From Rana temporaria (taxonomy: Eukaryota; Chordata; Amphibia; Anura; Ranidae), in the NCBI RefSeq assembly GCF_905171775.1, contig NC_053499.1, forward strand, positions 139,969,422 through 140,033,421: a stretch of DNA of 64,000 nt, read 5' to 3'. The position numbers were made by a program, and so were the translations under genes. The notes beneath the pieces are model-generated. The model did not search any database. It was not told the DNA's origin and saw only the letters and a list, made by a program, of their open reading frames with translations. Positions 34,766-46,015 of this stretch are shown in pieces (the first letter of the stretch is position 1; each line of letters opens with the position of its first letter).

Positions 34766-34923
34766 TAGTTTTCGAATTCGAATAGTCTTCCAATTTCCAA
34801 AGAGAATAAAAGAGAATAGAAAATAAGGGAATGGAATATCATTTTTTTTCTATTCTATTCCTTTATTTTCTATTCTATTTTATTCTCTTTGAAAATTGGA
34901 AAACTATTCGAATTCGAAAAGTA
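34766..34923. repeat. AT-rich inverted repeat, arms about 70 bp
   Basis: TAGTTTTCGAATTCGAATAG opens the left arm and CTATTCGAATTCGAAAAGTA closes the right. Inner parts alternate GAGAATAAAAGAGAATAG with its inverse. Confidence 0.85.
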
Positions 34924-35189
34924 TTCTAAAATGATTGAAAACTATTCAAATTTTGTAAAAAAAAAATTTCATTATTTCGGATTAGTTTAAATCCCGTACT
35001 ATTCTAATTTAGAAATTTGGATACATTCAACTTTCCGAAAAACTAAAATTTGTCCGAATTTTAATTTGGAACTAAACAAACTGTGTCTAAATTTAACATG
35101 TTTTCCTGTCATACAACCCCATACAAGTTAACAGGGACATTTGAAACCTTTTTAGAGAATGCAAAGTATTTTACGCCTTCTAGATTTTG

Positions 35190-35325
35190 AGCTCTAATCA
35201 GCAGGGCCCTCTGATCCCTCTGTATCGATTTGTATTGTAAGTGTACTGTCTGCCCTATGTTGTAAAGCGCGGTGCAAACTATTGGCGCTATATAAATCCT
35301 ATATAAAAATAATAATAATATTATT
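35190..35325 (+). mobile_element. LINE 3' untranslated end
   Basis: 'ttgtattgtaagtgtactgtctgcc', 'gttgtaaagcgcggtgcaaact' and 'ttggcgctatataaatcc' followed by AATAAT repeats match the end of the LINE fragment at 41400-41515. Confidence 0.65.
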
Positions 35326-35356
35326 ATCGTGCACAGAATCGCCGGCACAAAATAAT

Positions 35357-35400
35357 GATATCTGAATGATGCCTCTAGCTGCAGGCATCATTCAGATATC
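35357..35400. repeat. Perfect hairpin, 18-bp stem
   Basis: GATATCTGAATGATGCCT and its exact inverse AGGCATCATTCAGATATC around an 8-bp loop. Confidence 0.95.
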
Positions 35401-35499
35401 ACTGCACAAAGCCAAGGACGTCATATGACGTCCACCCAGGATGGGAGATCCCCTCTGTGGACGTCAAATGACTATGGGCCAGTAGTGAAGTGGTTAAAC

Positions 35500-35720
35500 A
35501 CCACCAAAAGAAAGCTCTATTTGTGTGAAAAAAAGATAATATTTCTCAGGTCTTGTACACACAAATTTTGGACCGAAGGAAAACAGACCGATAGCCTATA
35601 CACACGGTCGGTTTGGTCCGATGAAACTGAACTTTTCTTTCAAAGTGTAACAGCTCTGAAAGCTGAAAATTGGCTTGAGCAGGAAGGGGGGTAAAAGTGC
35701 CCTGTATTGAAGTGGTTAAA
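35500..35720 (-). mobile_element. TTAA-type element fragment split by a MITE piece
   Basis: 'caccaccaaaagaaagctctatttgtg' and 'gctgaaaattggcttgagcaggaagggg' match the right part of 53061-53823. Between them lies a truncated GTCTTGTACACAC-type MITE (about 35568-35645). Confidence 0.55.
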
Positions 35721-35821
35721 ATGATGTTGACCTTTTTTCAAGGAACCCAAAAGCAAACCCAACTTTTTAAAAATACAAATTCTAGAGTGCAAAGCATAGG
35801 AACCGGATAAACAGCTTGTAA

Positions 35822-36141
35822 TAAGCCTTAAACTATGCGTTCATGTATATTGATGAAATGATTCATAACAGAATTGCACAAGGAACAAATTCAGCCGAAA
35901 TACAAAAGAACTTCATAAATAAATCCTCTAAGCAAAGACTGATATTTGGAGAACCCATGAGACTAATCAGACAATTAAAACGCATGGCTAAATACAATAA
36001 AGTGCAGGAAGTAAGCAAAGCATCAACTTCTCCCACGCAGGCACAGCAAGATGTAGACAAAGCAAAAGCTGTTTAAAACACATGCACCAGATGCGGGGAG
36101 TCACATAAATGGCACATTTGTCCTGTAAGAGATAACGTGTA
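35822..36141 (+). pseudogene. Ty3/gypsy-like Gag C-terminal fragment
   Basis: The 77-residue frame (IDEMIHNRIAQGTN, then INKSSKQRLIFGEPMRLIRQ) resembles the capsid C-terminal region of Ty3/gypsy Gag, with an EMIxxRIxxG phrase. After an in-frame TAA at 36074 the same frame reads CTRCGESHKWHICP, a zinc-knuckle-like Cys-Cys-His-Cys cluster with spacing 2-3-4. A gag capsid then nucleocapsid order fits. Pol is absent and the upstream Gag is missing. Confidence 0.55.
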
Positions 36142-36624
36142 GAAAAAAAGGAGCTCCCGAAAGGATGAAATGATGAAGCAGTTGGATGTATAGGATTATC
36201 TTTTTATTATAAGTTGAGCCAACGCATTTCAGAGGTAGCATAACCCCCCCCCCCTCCCACCCCAAGACTTGGATGTGTTGGAGAGGGATTTCTCTGGCAG
36301 GCAGAGTGTTGCAGCAGATATTTACTAAGTTTCTACATTTCTATTACTGAAGTTGTAATTTAGTGAGATAGTGAGGGAAATAATATTGACAAAAGTGCAA
36401 AAAAAAAAAAAAAATACAGTTTTTTACCACTTCAGCTCCGGAATCTACCCCCTTAATATACAGCTCTAACTGACAATTGCGCGGTCGTGCAACGTTGTAC
36501 CCAAACAAAATGGATATCCTTTATTTTCCCACAAATAGAGCTTTCTTTTGGATGTATTTGATCACCTCTACGATTTTTAATTTTTGCATACAAAAAAAGT
36601 GAACATTTTGAAAAAAAAAAATAT

Positions 36625-37305
36625 GGGCCAGATTCATGAAGACTTACGACGGGTGTATCAGTAGATAGGCCGTCGTAAGTCCGAATCCCTGCCGTTGTAT
36701 ATTTAAGCGTATTCTCAAACTGAGATACGATTAAATATTGCTGAGATACGACCGGCGTAAGTCTCCTACACCGTCGTATCTTAGCTGCCTATTTACGCTG
36801 GCCGCTAGGGGCGTGTACGCTGATTTACGCCTAGAATATGTAAATCAGCTAGATACGCCTATTCACGAACGTACGCCCGGCCGTCGCAGTAAAGATACGC
36901 CGTTTACGTAAGGCGTTTTCAGACGTGAAGATAAACCACCAAAAAGATGGCGCAGCCAATGTTAAGTATGGACGTCAAATTTTTCACGTTTTACGTCGTT
37001 TGCGTAAGTCGTCCGTGAATAGGGCTGGGCGTAAGTTACATTCACGTCGAAACCAATGAGTCTTTGCGGCGTAATTTGGAGCCGTTAGTAAAAAACGTCA
37101 TTTACGTGGGGTCACAATGAATTTACATACAACACGCCCACATCTTACACATTTGAATTAGGCGGGCTTACGCCGACCCTGTTACACTACGCCGCCATAA
37201 GTTAGAGTGCAACTTCTTTGTGAATACAGGACCTGCTGCTCTAACTTACGGCGGCGTAGTGTGTCTGAGATACGCTACGCCCGCCGAAATCTCTCTGAAT
37301 CCAGC
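36625..37305. mobile_element. GGGCCAGATTCA-family MITE, copy 5
   Basis: Ends GGGCCAGATTCATG and CTGAATCCAGC, flanked by TAT on both sides (36622-36624, 37306-37308). Body with TACGACCGGCGTAAGTCTCC and CTGGCCGCTAGGGGCGTGTA, 681 bp. Confidence 0.82.
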
Positions 37306-37603
37306 TATATATTTTTTTGTTTTTGCTGTAATAAATATCCCACCCAAAAAATGAAAAAAACGTACTTTTTTCATCAGTTTAGACCAATATGTATTCTTCT
37401 ACATATTTTGCGCTATTAAAAAAAAAGAGCCACAATTTTGAAAAAAACACAATATTTTGTACTTTTTGCTATAGTAAATATCCAACATTTAAAAAAATAA
37501 ATAATAATTTCTTCATCAGTTTAGGCTGATATGCTTTCTTGTACATACTTTTGATTAAAAAATCTCAATAAGCTTATATTGATTGATTTGTGCAAAAGTT
37601 ATA

Positions 37604-38337
37604 GGATTCTCAAAGGAGTTACGCCGGCGTATCTCCAGATACGCCGTCGTAACTCTGAGTGCGGCCCGTCGCAACTCGGCGCCTGATTCATAGAATCAGA
37701 TACGCCTCACAGTTGCCTAGATACGAGCGGCGTAAGTCTCCTACGCCGTCGTATCTTAGGGTGCATATTTACACTGGCCGCTAGGTGGCGATTCCGTATA
37801 TTTCCACGTCAAATATGCTAATTAGCTAGATACGCCGATTCACGAACGTACGTGAGCCCGGGGTAGCAAGATACGTCGTTTACTTAAGACATACGCCGGC
37901 GTAAAGTTACCCCTCATAAAGCAGGGGTAAGTCATGTTAGGTATGGACGTCGGAAACTTACGAACAGCGTCATATTTTACGTTGTTTGCGTAAGTCATCC
38001 GTGAATGGGTCTGGACGTAAGTTACGTTCACGTTGACTAGGCATTGAGCGGGCGTAATTTAATTTGAAAATTCGATGTGATACTGAGCATGCGCGCATGC
38101 GCCGTTCGAAAAAAGTGTTATTTACGTGGGGTCATGATTAGTTTACATAAAACATGCTCCCCTGTTCCTCATTTGATTTAGGCGCGCTTACGCCGGCACA
38201 TTTACGCTACGCCAACGTAACTTTGGACGCAAGTGCTTTGTGAATACAGCACTTGCCTCTCTAAGTTGAGGCGGCGTAGCGTAACTACGATACACTACGC
38301 CCGCTTACATTTACGCCGCCCTACGAGAATCTGGGCC
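37604..38337. mobile_element. GGGCCAGATTCA-family MITE, copy 6
   Basis: The left end is clipped (GATTCTCAAAGGAGTTACGCC) and the right end is GAGAATCTGGGCC. It lies between 'gcaaaagttatag' and 'tagtgtctacaaaatagggg' of the host, which are contiguous in the copy at 29281. Confidence 0.8.
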
Positions 38338-38542
38338 ATAGTGTCTACAAAATAGGGGATAGATCTATGGCATTTTTATTATTATGTTTTTTCTGTGACG
38401 ATTTTTAGCGGACAGATCGGACACTTTTAACACTTTTTTGAGTTAAAGATGCACTGATTCCTATATAAATTACACTGACAGGGAAGGGGTTAACACTAGG
38501 GGGTGATCAAGGGGTTAAATGTGTTCCCTGGGAGGTGTTTTT

Positions 38543-39057
38543 TTTTTTTTTTTTTAAAGTGTATTTTGTGCGTGTACTCGAGAGAGGAGCCGGACTGCAG
38601 GAGTTGGGAGTAGGCAGGCCTCCCCCAGAGGCAATCTGCCATCTTTCTCCATGCCCCGGGTGGCAATGGCAGGTGCGTGAGGGGGTCCTCCCACACAGAC
38701 CGCCCTACCTGCTCCGCTTTGAGGCCCAACAGGGCAGCGGGACTCCCTATAAGGGAGTGAGAGGATCTAGCCCGCTCAACCAGCCCCGTTAGTCCTTCGC
38801 CTCTCTTTTTAGAGACCGCGTGGTCAAAGTGCGTGCATGTTAACCCAATTTTGAGTGCGTGTAAGTGTGGTGTTTTTTGTGGGGGGGGGTGGCCGTACTA
38901 AGCGCAGGCTTACCTCGCATAGCACACCCACCGGGAGTCGGGCTGAGACCACCAAACTCAATTCACATGTAGCCGAGACCGGGATCCGAACCCCTGGCTG
39001 CAGAGGTGAATGGCTTGTCAGCGCAGTGCCAATCGCGTTGAGCCACCGCAGCTCCCA
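38543..39057 (-). mobile_element. tRNA-derived SINE, copy 2 (minus orientation)
   Basis: Reverse complement of the SINE at 30663: same A-box and B-box head (right end here) and same body and oligo-A tail (T run at left). Flanked by CCCTGGGAGGTGTTTTT at 38526-38542 and 39058-39074. It carries a short extra block near 38745-38765 (gggactccctataaggga) absent from copy 1. Confidence 0.9.
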
Positions 39058-39300
39058 CCCTGGGAGGTGTTTTTAACTGTACTCCCCTGACAGAACGGGA
39101 ATCTGCTTTGTTTACAAAGGAAAATCCCCGTTCTGCCTCTCTGTGGAGCGATCGCGAGTGGCCAGCGGACATCGCCGCCCGCCTGCTATATCGATTACAC
39201 AAAGCCCTGTACCAGTATGCTGATTTGTGTAATAGAGCCGCTCTGCCACAGTATAACCGTGGAAGGGTGGCTATTGCACACCCTGTGTGCACGCCTATGA

Positions 39301-40190
39301 CATTACGATAAGTGAAAATTGCAACCCTAAAACATGAATTGTTTTACTGGCGGAATCACCATTTGAAAATAAAAGAAATAAAGTCCTGAAAAAAAGAAAC
39401 CTAGGGCGGCCAACACATCTAAGCACTGGTAAGCTGCAATATATAACATTTTTATTCTTGGGTTTTGATATGTTTTAATGAGCCATGGGATCCCCGCAGT
39501 GGTCATGCTAGACCATTAACACCTTAAGCACAATGAAAAGATGGAATAATTTATTTTTCTCTTTATTTTTCCTCCAGTCCCCAGACAGATCATATAACAA
39601 CTCTATTTATATTTAGAGTGTAATATGTGGGTGTGCAATATCATTTTCTTTCTGACTCAGAAATAGACCCCCTACAGCTAGGTTTCCTGGTGGGCTTATC
39701 ACTTTACTTCATACAGTCTATATGCAGATATGGAATAACTAGGTTTTGCACAGTAAACAGTATGTCAGTTTCTGACGTAATATAGAAAAAATAAATAAGA
39801 TCTCTACATTGTACTATAAAAAGCACACATAGACCATTTCTTTAAAACTTGCTATGACTATAGAATATACAACATATTAAAGTTTAAGGCTTGAAGGCCA
39901 TCTTTGGTCAAAAACGAACCCACCCAGCACTTTATTTTTATTATTTTCAACCTTTTAAGCAAGTCCAACATGTGGATCCCTTGGTGGCTTCACTTCCAGG
40001 GTTGGGGGGACTGGTAATCCAGTGATGTACAGTGGACGAGCCCATGTTGGCTGGTCCCCCAAAAGTCTGCTTTGCTGCTGGGACTCCTCTTCTCTACATT
40101 ATGCAGATAGTGTGATGGACACCCAAAGAAGGACTTGGAAGCAGAAGAGAAGAAAGAACACTCTGGACTGAAGTGTCCCATGACCACAGG
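39301..40190. other. No gene or classified repeat
   Basis: AT-rich, short frames only. Confidence 0.5.
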
Positions 40191-40192
40191 TA

Positions 40193-40312
40193 GCAATTGG
40201 TTATAAGGGAGGGGTGTATGGAGGATTGAGCAGGCTATACGTTATACAAGAAAATTGTGAAATGTATGGCCAGCGTAATCCTCCATACACTCCCCCCTTA
40301 TAACCAATTGCC
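40193..40312. repeat. Inverted repeat, arms about 35 bp
   Basis: CAATTGGTTATAAGGGAGGG...GTATGGAGGATT and its inverse AATCCTCCATAC...TTATAACCAATTG flank a 48-bp loop. Confidence 0.85.
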
Positions 40313-40739
40313 GGCATTGAAAAATAAAACTAAATGTCTTTTTTGTTATCCACCTAAATCTGTGGTCATGGGTCATGGGTTAAAATTTCTTTAGATTTAC
40401 TTTAAAGCCCATGTCATGAATGTCAGGTCTACCCCAACACAGGTGGTCAGACACTATAGCTGGCTACCGTGCACTTTACCTATAGCAACAGGTACAGGCA
40501 TACACCATTTTTAAGTACACAGTGGAGTTTATTTACTAAAGCTGGTGAGCTTTTTACCCCAGCTTGTTCAATTAAGCTTTGGTTAAAAAAAAATGGAAGC
40601 TCATTGGTTTCTTTGCAGAAGTGAGCCTGATTTTGCACTTTCCAGCTTTAGTAAATAAACCTCATTGTGTACTTAAAAGTGGGGTATGCTTGTACTTGCA
40701 GTTTAACATATAGCGTGGTTCAAAGACAGTTCAGCTAAA

Positions 40740-40880
40740 GGCAGGCTGAGTTCAGGGGATAATCCAGTATCCATTCCAGGTAAAAGGCAGGCTGCGTTCA
40801 GGGGATAATCCAGTATCCATTCCAGGTAAAAAGAAGGCTGCGTTCAGGGGATAATCCAGTCCAATCCAGGTCATACACAG
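40740..40880 (+). repeat. 46-bp tandem repeat, nearly three copies
   Basis: TTCAGGGGATAATCCAGT recurs at 40751, 40797 and 40843. The third unit lacks part of the 'atccattccagg' tail. Confidence 0.93.
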
Positions 40881-41084
40881 GGAATCCAACAGCAAGCAAA
40901 GCAGACTAACAGGAGGCTTGGTCTGGGACAATCCGGATAAGTCTGTCTCTATCACAAGCAAGGGATAGAGTGTACAGTTTGCTTATATCAGGTGACTGAG
41001 CATATCAATCACCTCACAGGTGAACACAGACAGGGAGAATGCAAGAGTCAACACCCGGACACTGGAATGGGAAGCAGGAGCGCT

Positions 41085-41515
41085 TAAATGATCCTGACAA
41101 CCCCGAGCTACATCACCAATCTTATCTTCAAATATCACCCAAACCATCCTCACTGCTCTTCTCATGACCTCCTATTTTCAAGCTCTATCGTCTCCTCCTT
41201 CCATGCTCTTCTCCAGGATTTCTCCAGAGCCTCTACCATCCTCTGGAACTCGTTACCTCAACCTGTCTGGCTATCCCCTACTCTTGCTACCTTCAGGTGA
41301 TCCCTACGTCTCCAACTAATCTTTTACCACTTCCATCAGCTAATTCTCCACAGTTACAACCTTTTGTATCACCTGCCCCACCCTATTAGATTGTAAACTC
41401 TTCTGAGCAGGGGCCACTTAATGCTCTTGTATTTGATTGTATTGTAACTGTATTGTCTCCCTTTCAGATTGTAAAGCACTGTGTAAACTGTTGGCGCTAT
41501 ATAAATCTTGTATAA
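41085..41515 (+). pseudogene. LINE reverse-transcriptase C-terminus with 3' end
   Basis: The frame reads ASTILWNSLPQPVWLSPTLATFR, preceded by SSHDLLFSSSIVSSFHALLQ. This is the conserved tail (R..S..LWNSLP....SL..F) after the reverse transcriptase in CR1/L2/Rex-type LINEs. The untranslated 3' end follows, ending TTGGCGCTATATAAATC. A stop interrupts after the LATFR block. Similar fragments are at 25440, 35190 and 47150. Confidence 0.65.
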
Positions 41516-41520
41516 TTATA

Positions 41521-41568
41521 AAGTGTAAGTTCACCTTTGCAGAAAATCTGTAAGGTGAACTTACACTG
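41521..41568. repeat. Perfect 16-bp stem hairpin
   Basis: AGTGTAAGTTCACCTT and AAGGTGAACTTACACT around 'tgcagaaaatctgt'. Possibly a terminus of a small transposon. Confidence 0.85.
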
Positions 41569-42404
41569 GACCCCTTCCCTATCCCCCCCCCCCCCCAGTA
41601 CTGAATTCACGCGATCCCCCGATGTCAGACACCAGGATTTGAAAAGCCCGCAGCTTATTCCCCTATCCGTACCTCTCAGCGTGTACGAAAAGGAAGCATT
41701 CTAATTGGTCAGCGCCGTCACATGCACAACAACAAGGACACAAGCAAACAAAGATAGGTTCTATCCTGTTGGCTAGATTTGGACTTTAAAAAAACAATGT
41801 ATTCTGTTGAACATTATTTTAAATATTCTTCAAATATATTATTAACTCATTTCATTTATCAATAAAGGCAGTTTTACCTGCAATACTCTCCTTCAATCTA
41901 AAATATGGTGCATCTGTACCATTTTTGAATGGTCAAATTTCAGATAAAAATGGCCTCCTATGTTTTTTTTGGCAGGTTTGGAGTCAATGAAATAGCTTAA
42001 ACTCCATCTTGAGGCAAAAGGATAAGGAGGGAAGGGCACCTGCTGAGAAAGTATGGGCTTTAAAACAGCATGTCAATCCAAATCACAATGAAATGCAGCG
42101 TGATATTTGCCATGGTATATACAGTAGGTTTGCTATGTTCTCAAAAACCTTCCAGTGGCTGACATGTTTCCCAATGCCAATTAGATGCTAACTAACCAAT
42201 TATAAAAGAGATAAAATCTTACAAATATTGAAAATTGCTTTTTGGTATGTGTATGTTTTACTATGGAATTGGCAACATTATTGTGCAAATTTTCAACAGT
42301 CAAGATTAAAGTGGAACTAAACTGTATCTGAGCACCACAATCTGAAAACACTATCTAATTCAATGTTAATATTCAAAGCAAACTCACCTATCCATCCATG
42401 TCCC

Positions 42405-42760
42405 TATGTATACCCCCCATTTTTTGAGATGGGAATGAGGGACACCTATCAGTGAAAGTATGCAGGCATAGGACACACCCCTTACCACGCCCCCTTAAAG
42501 GAGAATTGTACAAAAAAACAAGATTGTTAAACCCACAAGTGCTTTTTTTTACCACTATTATTCCTTTATATTGGCTTTTGAAATTTACAAATGCAGCAAT
42601 TTAGAAATCAGATGAAAGGTTTAGTGCTAGAAAACCCCTTTTGATAGATAAAAAGTGCATTTTATATACAGCTATATAGATCAGACCAAAATGAGGGACA
42701 CATGAGGAGGAATGAGGGACAGTGGGACATTGCTCCAAATCAGGGACAGTCGGGAGCTAT
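42405..42760. mobile_element. Dispersed DNA element, second copy
   Basis: Closely matches 16830-17135 over about 300 bp in the same orientation and extends further left (TTGAGATGGGAATGAGGGACA). No coding region. Confidence 0.65.
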
Positions 42761-42839
42761 GCCCTATGCTTTATTTTGCTAAGAAATCAGTACTCCTGGG
42801 GTGTATGATATCATTTGCCTAGGCATGGAAACCAGGAAG

Positions 42840-43140
42840 TACTGTATTTATCTGCATATAACACAGACCTTTTCCCCCTGAAAATAGTGGGAAAATTACA
42901 GGTGCGTGTTATACACCAATAGTGCACCTCAGACTCGCAGCCGGAATTCACCGAGCCGTCATCTTCCATTTACTCGGCTCTGACGTCACACACAAAGTCC
43001 TGCCTCCACTACGGGCATTGGACCAGTGTTCTGTCAATCACAGGAGCTGGTCCTATGCTGATGGCGGAGGCGGGACTGTGTATGTGACTGCAGACGGCCG
43101 AGTAAACAGGAGATGACAGCTGTATGAGGAGATGGTGAGT
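42840..43140. mobile_element. Inverted-repeat-bearing DNA element fragment
   Basis: Begins ACTGTATTTATCTGCATATAAC, an end type I associate with dispersed vertebrate MITEs. An imperfect inverted repeat spans 42959-43112 (TTTACTCGGC / GCCGAGTAAA; AGTCCTGCCTCC / GGAGGCGGGACT). Confidence 0.5.
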
Positions 43141-44195
43141 CTGCAAATGGGCATCAGGCTGCAGAGGCTGCGATTTCAATTTTTGAATCGCAGAAGAATT
43201 CATTTTAATTGTGTTTTCTTTGGACTTCACTGAACTTAGGATTTAACACAATTGTTATTGCTTTATTCGCATTTTTTATTATCACTTGTTATAGTTCTTA
43301 CAGTTCTTTACAGTTTATCACAGCGCAACTACATTTTTTCTAAAATATAATATATTGCTCTATATATTTACTAATGCTAGCAGCATAAGGATTTAAAATA
43401 GTCAATGCTGATTGAGAGAGTGAAATTAAACTTTAAGGAGCTAGGAGACCCAACATACCTCTTCAGAACATACATATCCAACTTTGATGAAATCCTTGGC
43501 CGAACAGGGTGAATCCCTTTTCAGGGGGTTACCTTATGTACACCGAGGGTCACGCCTCTTTTTTGGTGAGGACTAAAGAAATTTAGTCATAAATATTTAG
43601 TAAATTATTATATCTTTTAACATATTTTCCCAGAGAAAGAAGTCTTAAAAAAAATTCAGATGTATTCTGCTGTTAAATTTTGTAAGAATACGTAACCATC
43701 TTTACACCATTAAAGCCCAATTCCTTGCTCAATTTTTTTAAAGATTTGCCTGCTTTTGCAATGTCACACTTTCCCTTTCTCCGTTTCTGTCCTTCAACAG
43801 TGGGCAGGTTTTTAATTGTGTAGAGAAGAGCACTGGCATAGTGATGTGATTTGTTTTGCAGCATTCTTCTGTAATCTCTGTTGGCTTGATGACAAACGTT
43901 CCCTTGATGCCCTGAGCAAACAGGAAGTGATGCTGGTCATCATTAGCGGCGCTGGTCTTCATTAGATGATACTGGTCCTCATTCAACCTGGCAGAGGACA
44001 TATACCGTGCCATGGTGGAGGACTTGGAGGGCAGTAACCAATGGACCAATGTGACTAAGTAAAAATATCTACACCTGGAATTATTCCTTGAAGAACATTT
44101 ATAGTCAAGTTAGAACCTCGGTCAGGTTTTATTGCTGTTTGTGTCCCTGCTAGGGGAAGCTTCTCTACTTACATAGAAAGTGATGGGAAGCGTAG
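43141..44195. other. No gene or classified repeat
   Basis: AT-rich. The overlapping minus-strand frames at 43673-44049 have no domain signal. Confidence 0.45.
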
Positions 44196-44196
44196 A

Positions 44197-44225
44197 ATAT
44201 ATATATATCTATATATATCTATCTA

Positions 44226-44283
<58 letters not shown>
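44197..44283. repeat. (AT)n microsatellite
   Basis: Alternating TA with a few TATC interruptions on the left. Confidence 0.95.
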
Positions 44284-44288
<5 letters not shown>

Positions 44289-44340
44289 TTCTCATCAGCC
44301 GTATAAAGCAGTCTTGTGATTTCTATCAGTTCCTGTAGAG

Positions 44341-44815
44341 CAACGGTTCTCAACCTACCAGTGCCGTGACCCCTTGATAAAATGTTCCAAGTTGCGGGGA
44401 CCCCTAACAGTAAAATTATTTTCATAGCGTGGGTTGAAAGCACCCAAGGCAAGACAAGTAATTTGCGCCCCTAACCCGTGGACATTTAGCGCTCCCTGAG
44501 TGCCTTCCACTCGTACAGTATTAAAACTCCTTATAGTACATTTTAGGATGTACCACTGCCTCTTCTCTTTGTTCTCCTTTCTTTCCCTTTCATCTCTCTC
44601 TATCCTAATTCCTTGTTTTATTCCTCCATCCCTCTAACTGTCTTTCTTGCTCTCTTTTTTTACTTTCTCTCCCTTTTTCTTTGTTCTTCCCCCTCTTATC
44701 ATCTCCCTTCCTGGGAGAACAGTGCAAGCTTCAGGAACAGCCAAGGATTTGGTGACCCCTGGCAAATCATCATTTGACCCCCGAGGGGTCCCGACCCCCA
44801 GGTTGAGAACCACTG
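44341..44815. mobile_element. Non-autonomous hAT element with 8-bp target duplication
   Basis: Terminal inverted repeats CAACGGTTCTCAACCT and AGGTTGAGAACCACTG match the CAGxGGTTCTCAACCT form of vertebrate hAT (Charlie-type) elements. CTGTAGAG flanks it exactly at 44333-44340 and 44816-44823. It has no transposase. Sub-terminal GTGACCCC / GGGGTCCCGACCCC blocks are also inverted. Confidence 0.92.
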
Positions 44816-45059
44816 CTGTAGAGGCTTGTAGGAAGAGTTTTCATACTGCACTGAGCTGTCCTATGAGGCTGCAGGGCTCCTCACCCTCTGTCTGGACATG
44901 TCTGGACAGTGCTGATTGGCCCTGTGCTGATCACATGCACTCTCCCAAGAAAAAAAAAACTCTCTAGCAATACACAACAAACTGAGCATGTGCAGCCTGA
45001 CTCCAAAAGCTCTGTCTTATCTGGATTGTCCAGGGGGGAGGATCTGTGCATACAAGATC

Positions 45060-45860
45060 AAGCAGCCTTTTTACACAATGCAGTAATTAATGAGTATTAA
45101 CCCTATAGGTTCCATAGTGAGTATAACAAGCATGCTTTACTATATATTCCGACTGATTTTACTGTTATGGGTTTAGTAACACTTTAAGTTTAGTTTTCCT
45201 TTAACTCACAATTTTGCCAACTTTTCTGGGTTTTTTTTCTCCATGCCATACCTAAAATTGTGCAGTGTCAAATATGATCCTATATGTTTGTAGTCTGTGT
45301 ATCGTTTCAGCACAAAGTCAGCCTAGTATCACAGACATGTCATGGCTACATAGTGTTTAATGGTCTCCGACAATGTTGATGAGTAAGCAGAATGCACCAT
45401 CATCGTCATTGGCTCCTCTCTCATCAGAACTTGAGTGGGGAAATGAATAAGCTATTACAGAGCCGCCACACCGTCAATAGGCTTATTAGAGCATGTTAGA
45501 CAAGGAAACACACAGCTCAGAAACACTGCCATAAAATAATGGATATGCTATGACTACTGGGCACCCCAGCATACTGCTATTTCAATGTTTCATAACTGGA
45601 AGAAGAAAAACCACTTACTCAATGTGAGCGTTTCCTTTTTTTTTTAAAGTGCATGCCTGTATTTAACCTTGTGCCAGTGCCAGCTCTGAATCCTCTAAAC
45701 ACTTCCATAACTAATGACATTATTACATCAGACAAGTGAGCAATTAAATGTTCTGCTGGTAATAAACAGCCATGGGGTTCCTATGACCACCAATGTTTAT
45801 GAAATGTAAAAGTAAAACTTTAATTCATTCATATATTCATTAATTCACATATTACATTGA
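45060..45860. other. Repeat-poor island, possible conserved non-coding DNA
   Basis: The segments at 45300-45560 and 45680-45800 (CATAACTAATGACATTATTACATC, AGCAATTAAATG) have homeodomain-like AT motifs in mixed-composition sequence. No exon found. Confidence 0.3.

Positions 45861-46015
<155 letters not shown>

Larger units (their letters stand above)
36422..39300 (+). mobile_element. Composite TTAA-type element carrying two MITEs and a SINE
   Basis: Starts TACCACTTCAGCTCCGG, then 'tgacaattgcgcggtcgtgc', 'cacaaatagagctttct', 'ttaggctgatatg', 'gcaaaagttatag', 'tctacaaaatagggga', 'gacagggaaggggttaacac', as in the inverted copy at 62590-63963. It is broken by MITEs at 36625-37305 and 37604-38337 and by a SINE at 38543-39057. 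The right boundary is uncertain. Confidence 0.6.

Noticed and set aside
34188..34826. Overlapping 105-162 residue frames on both strands
   Set aside because: They cross the arm of a foldback and a MITE and mirror each other across strands.
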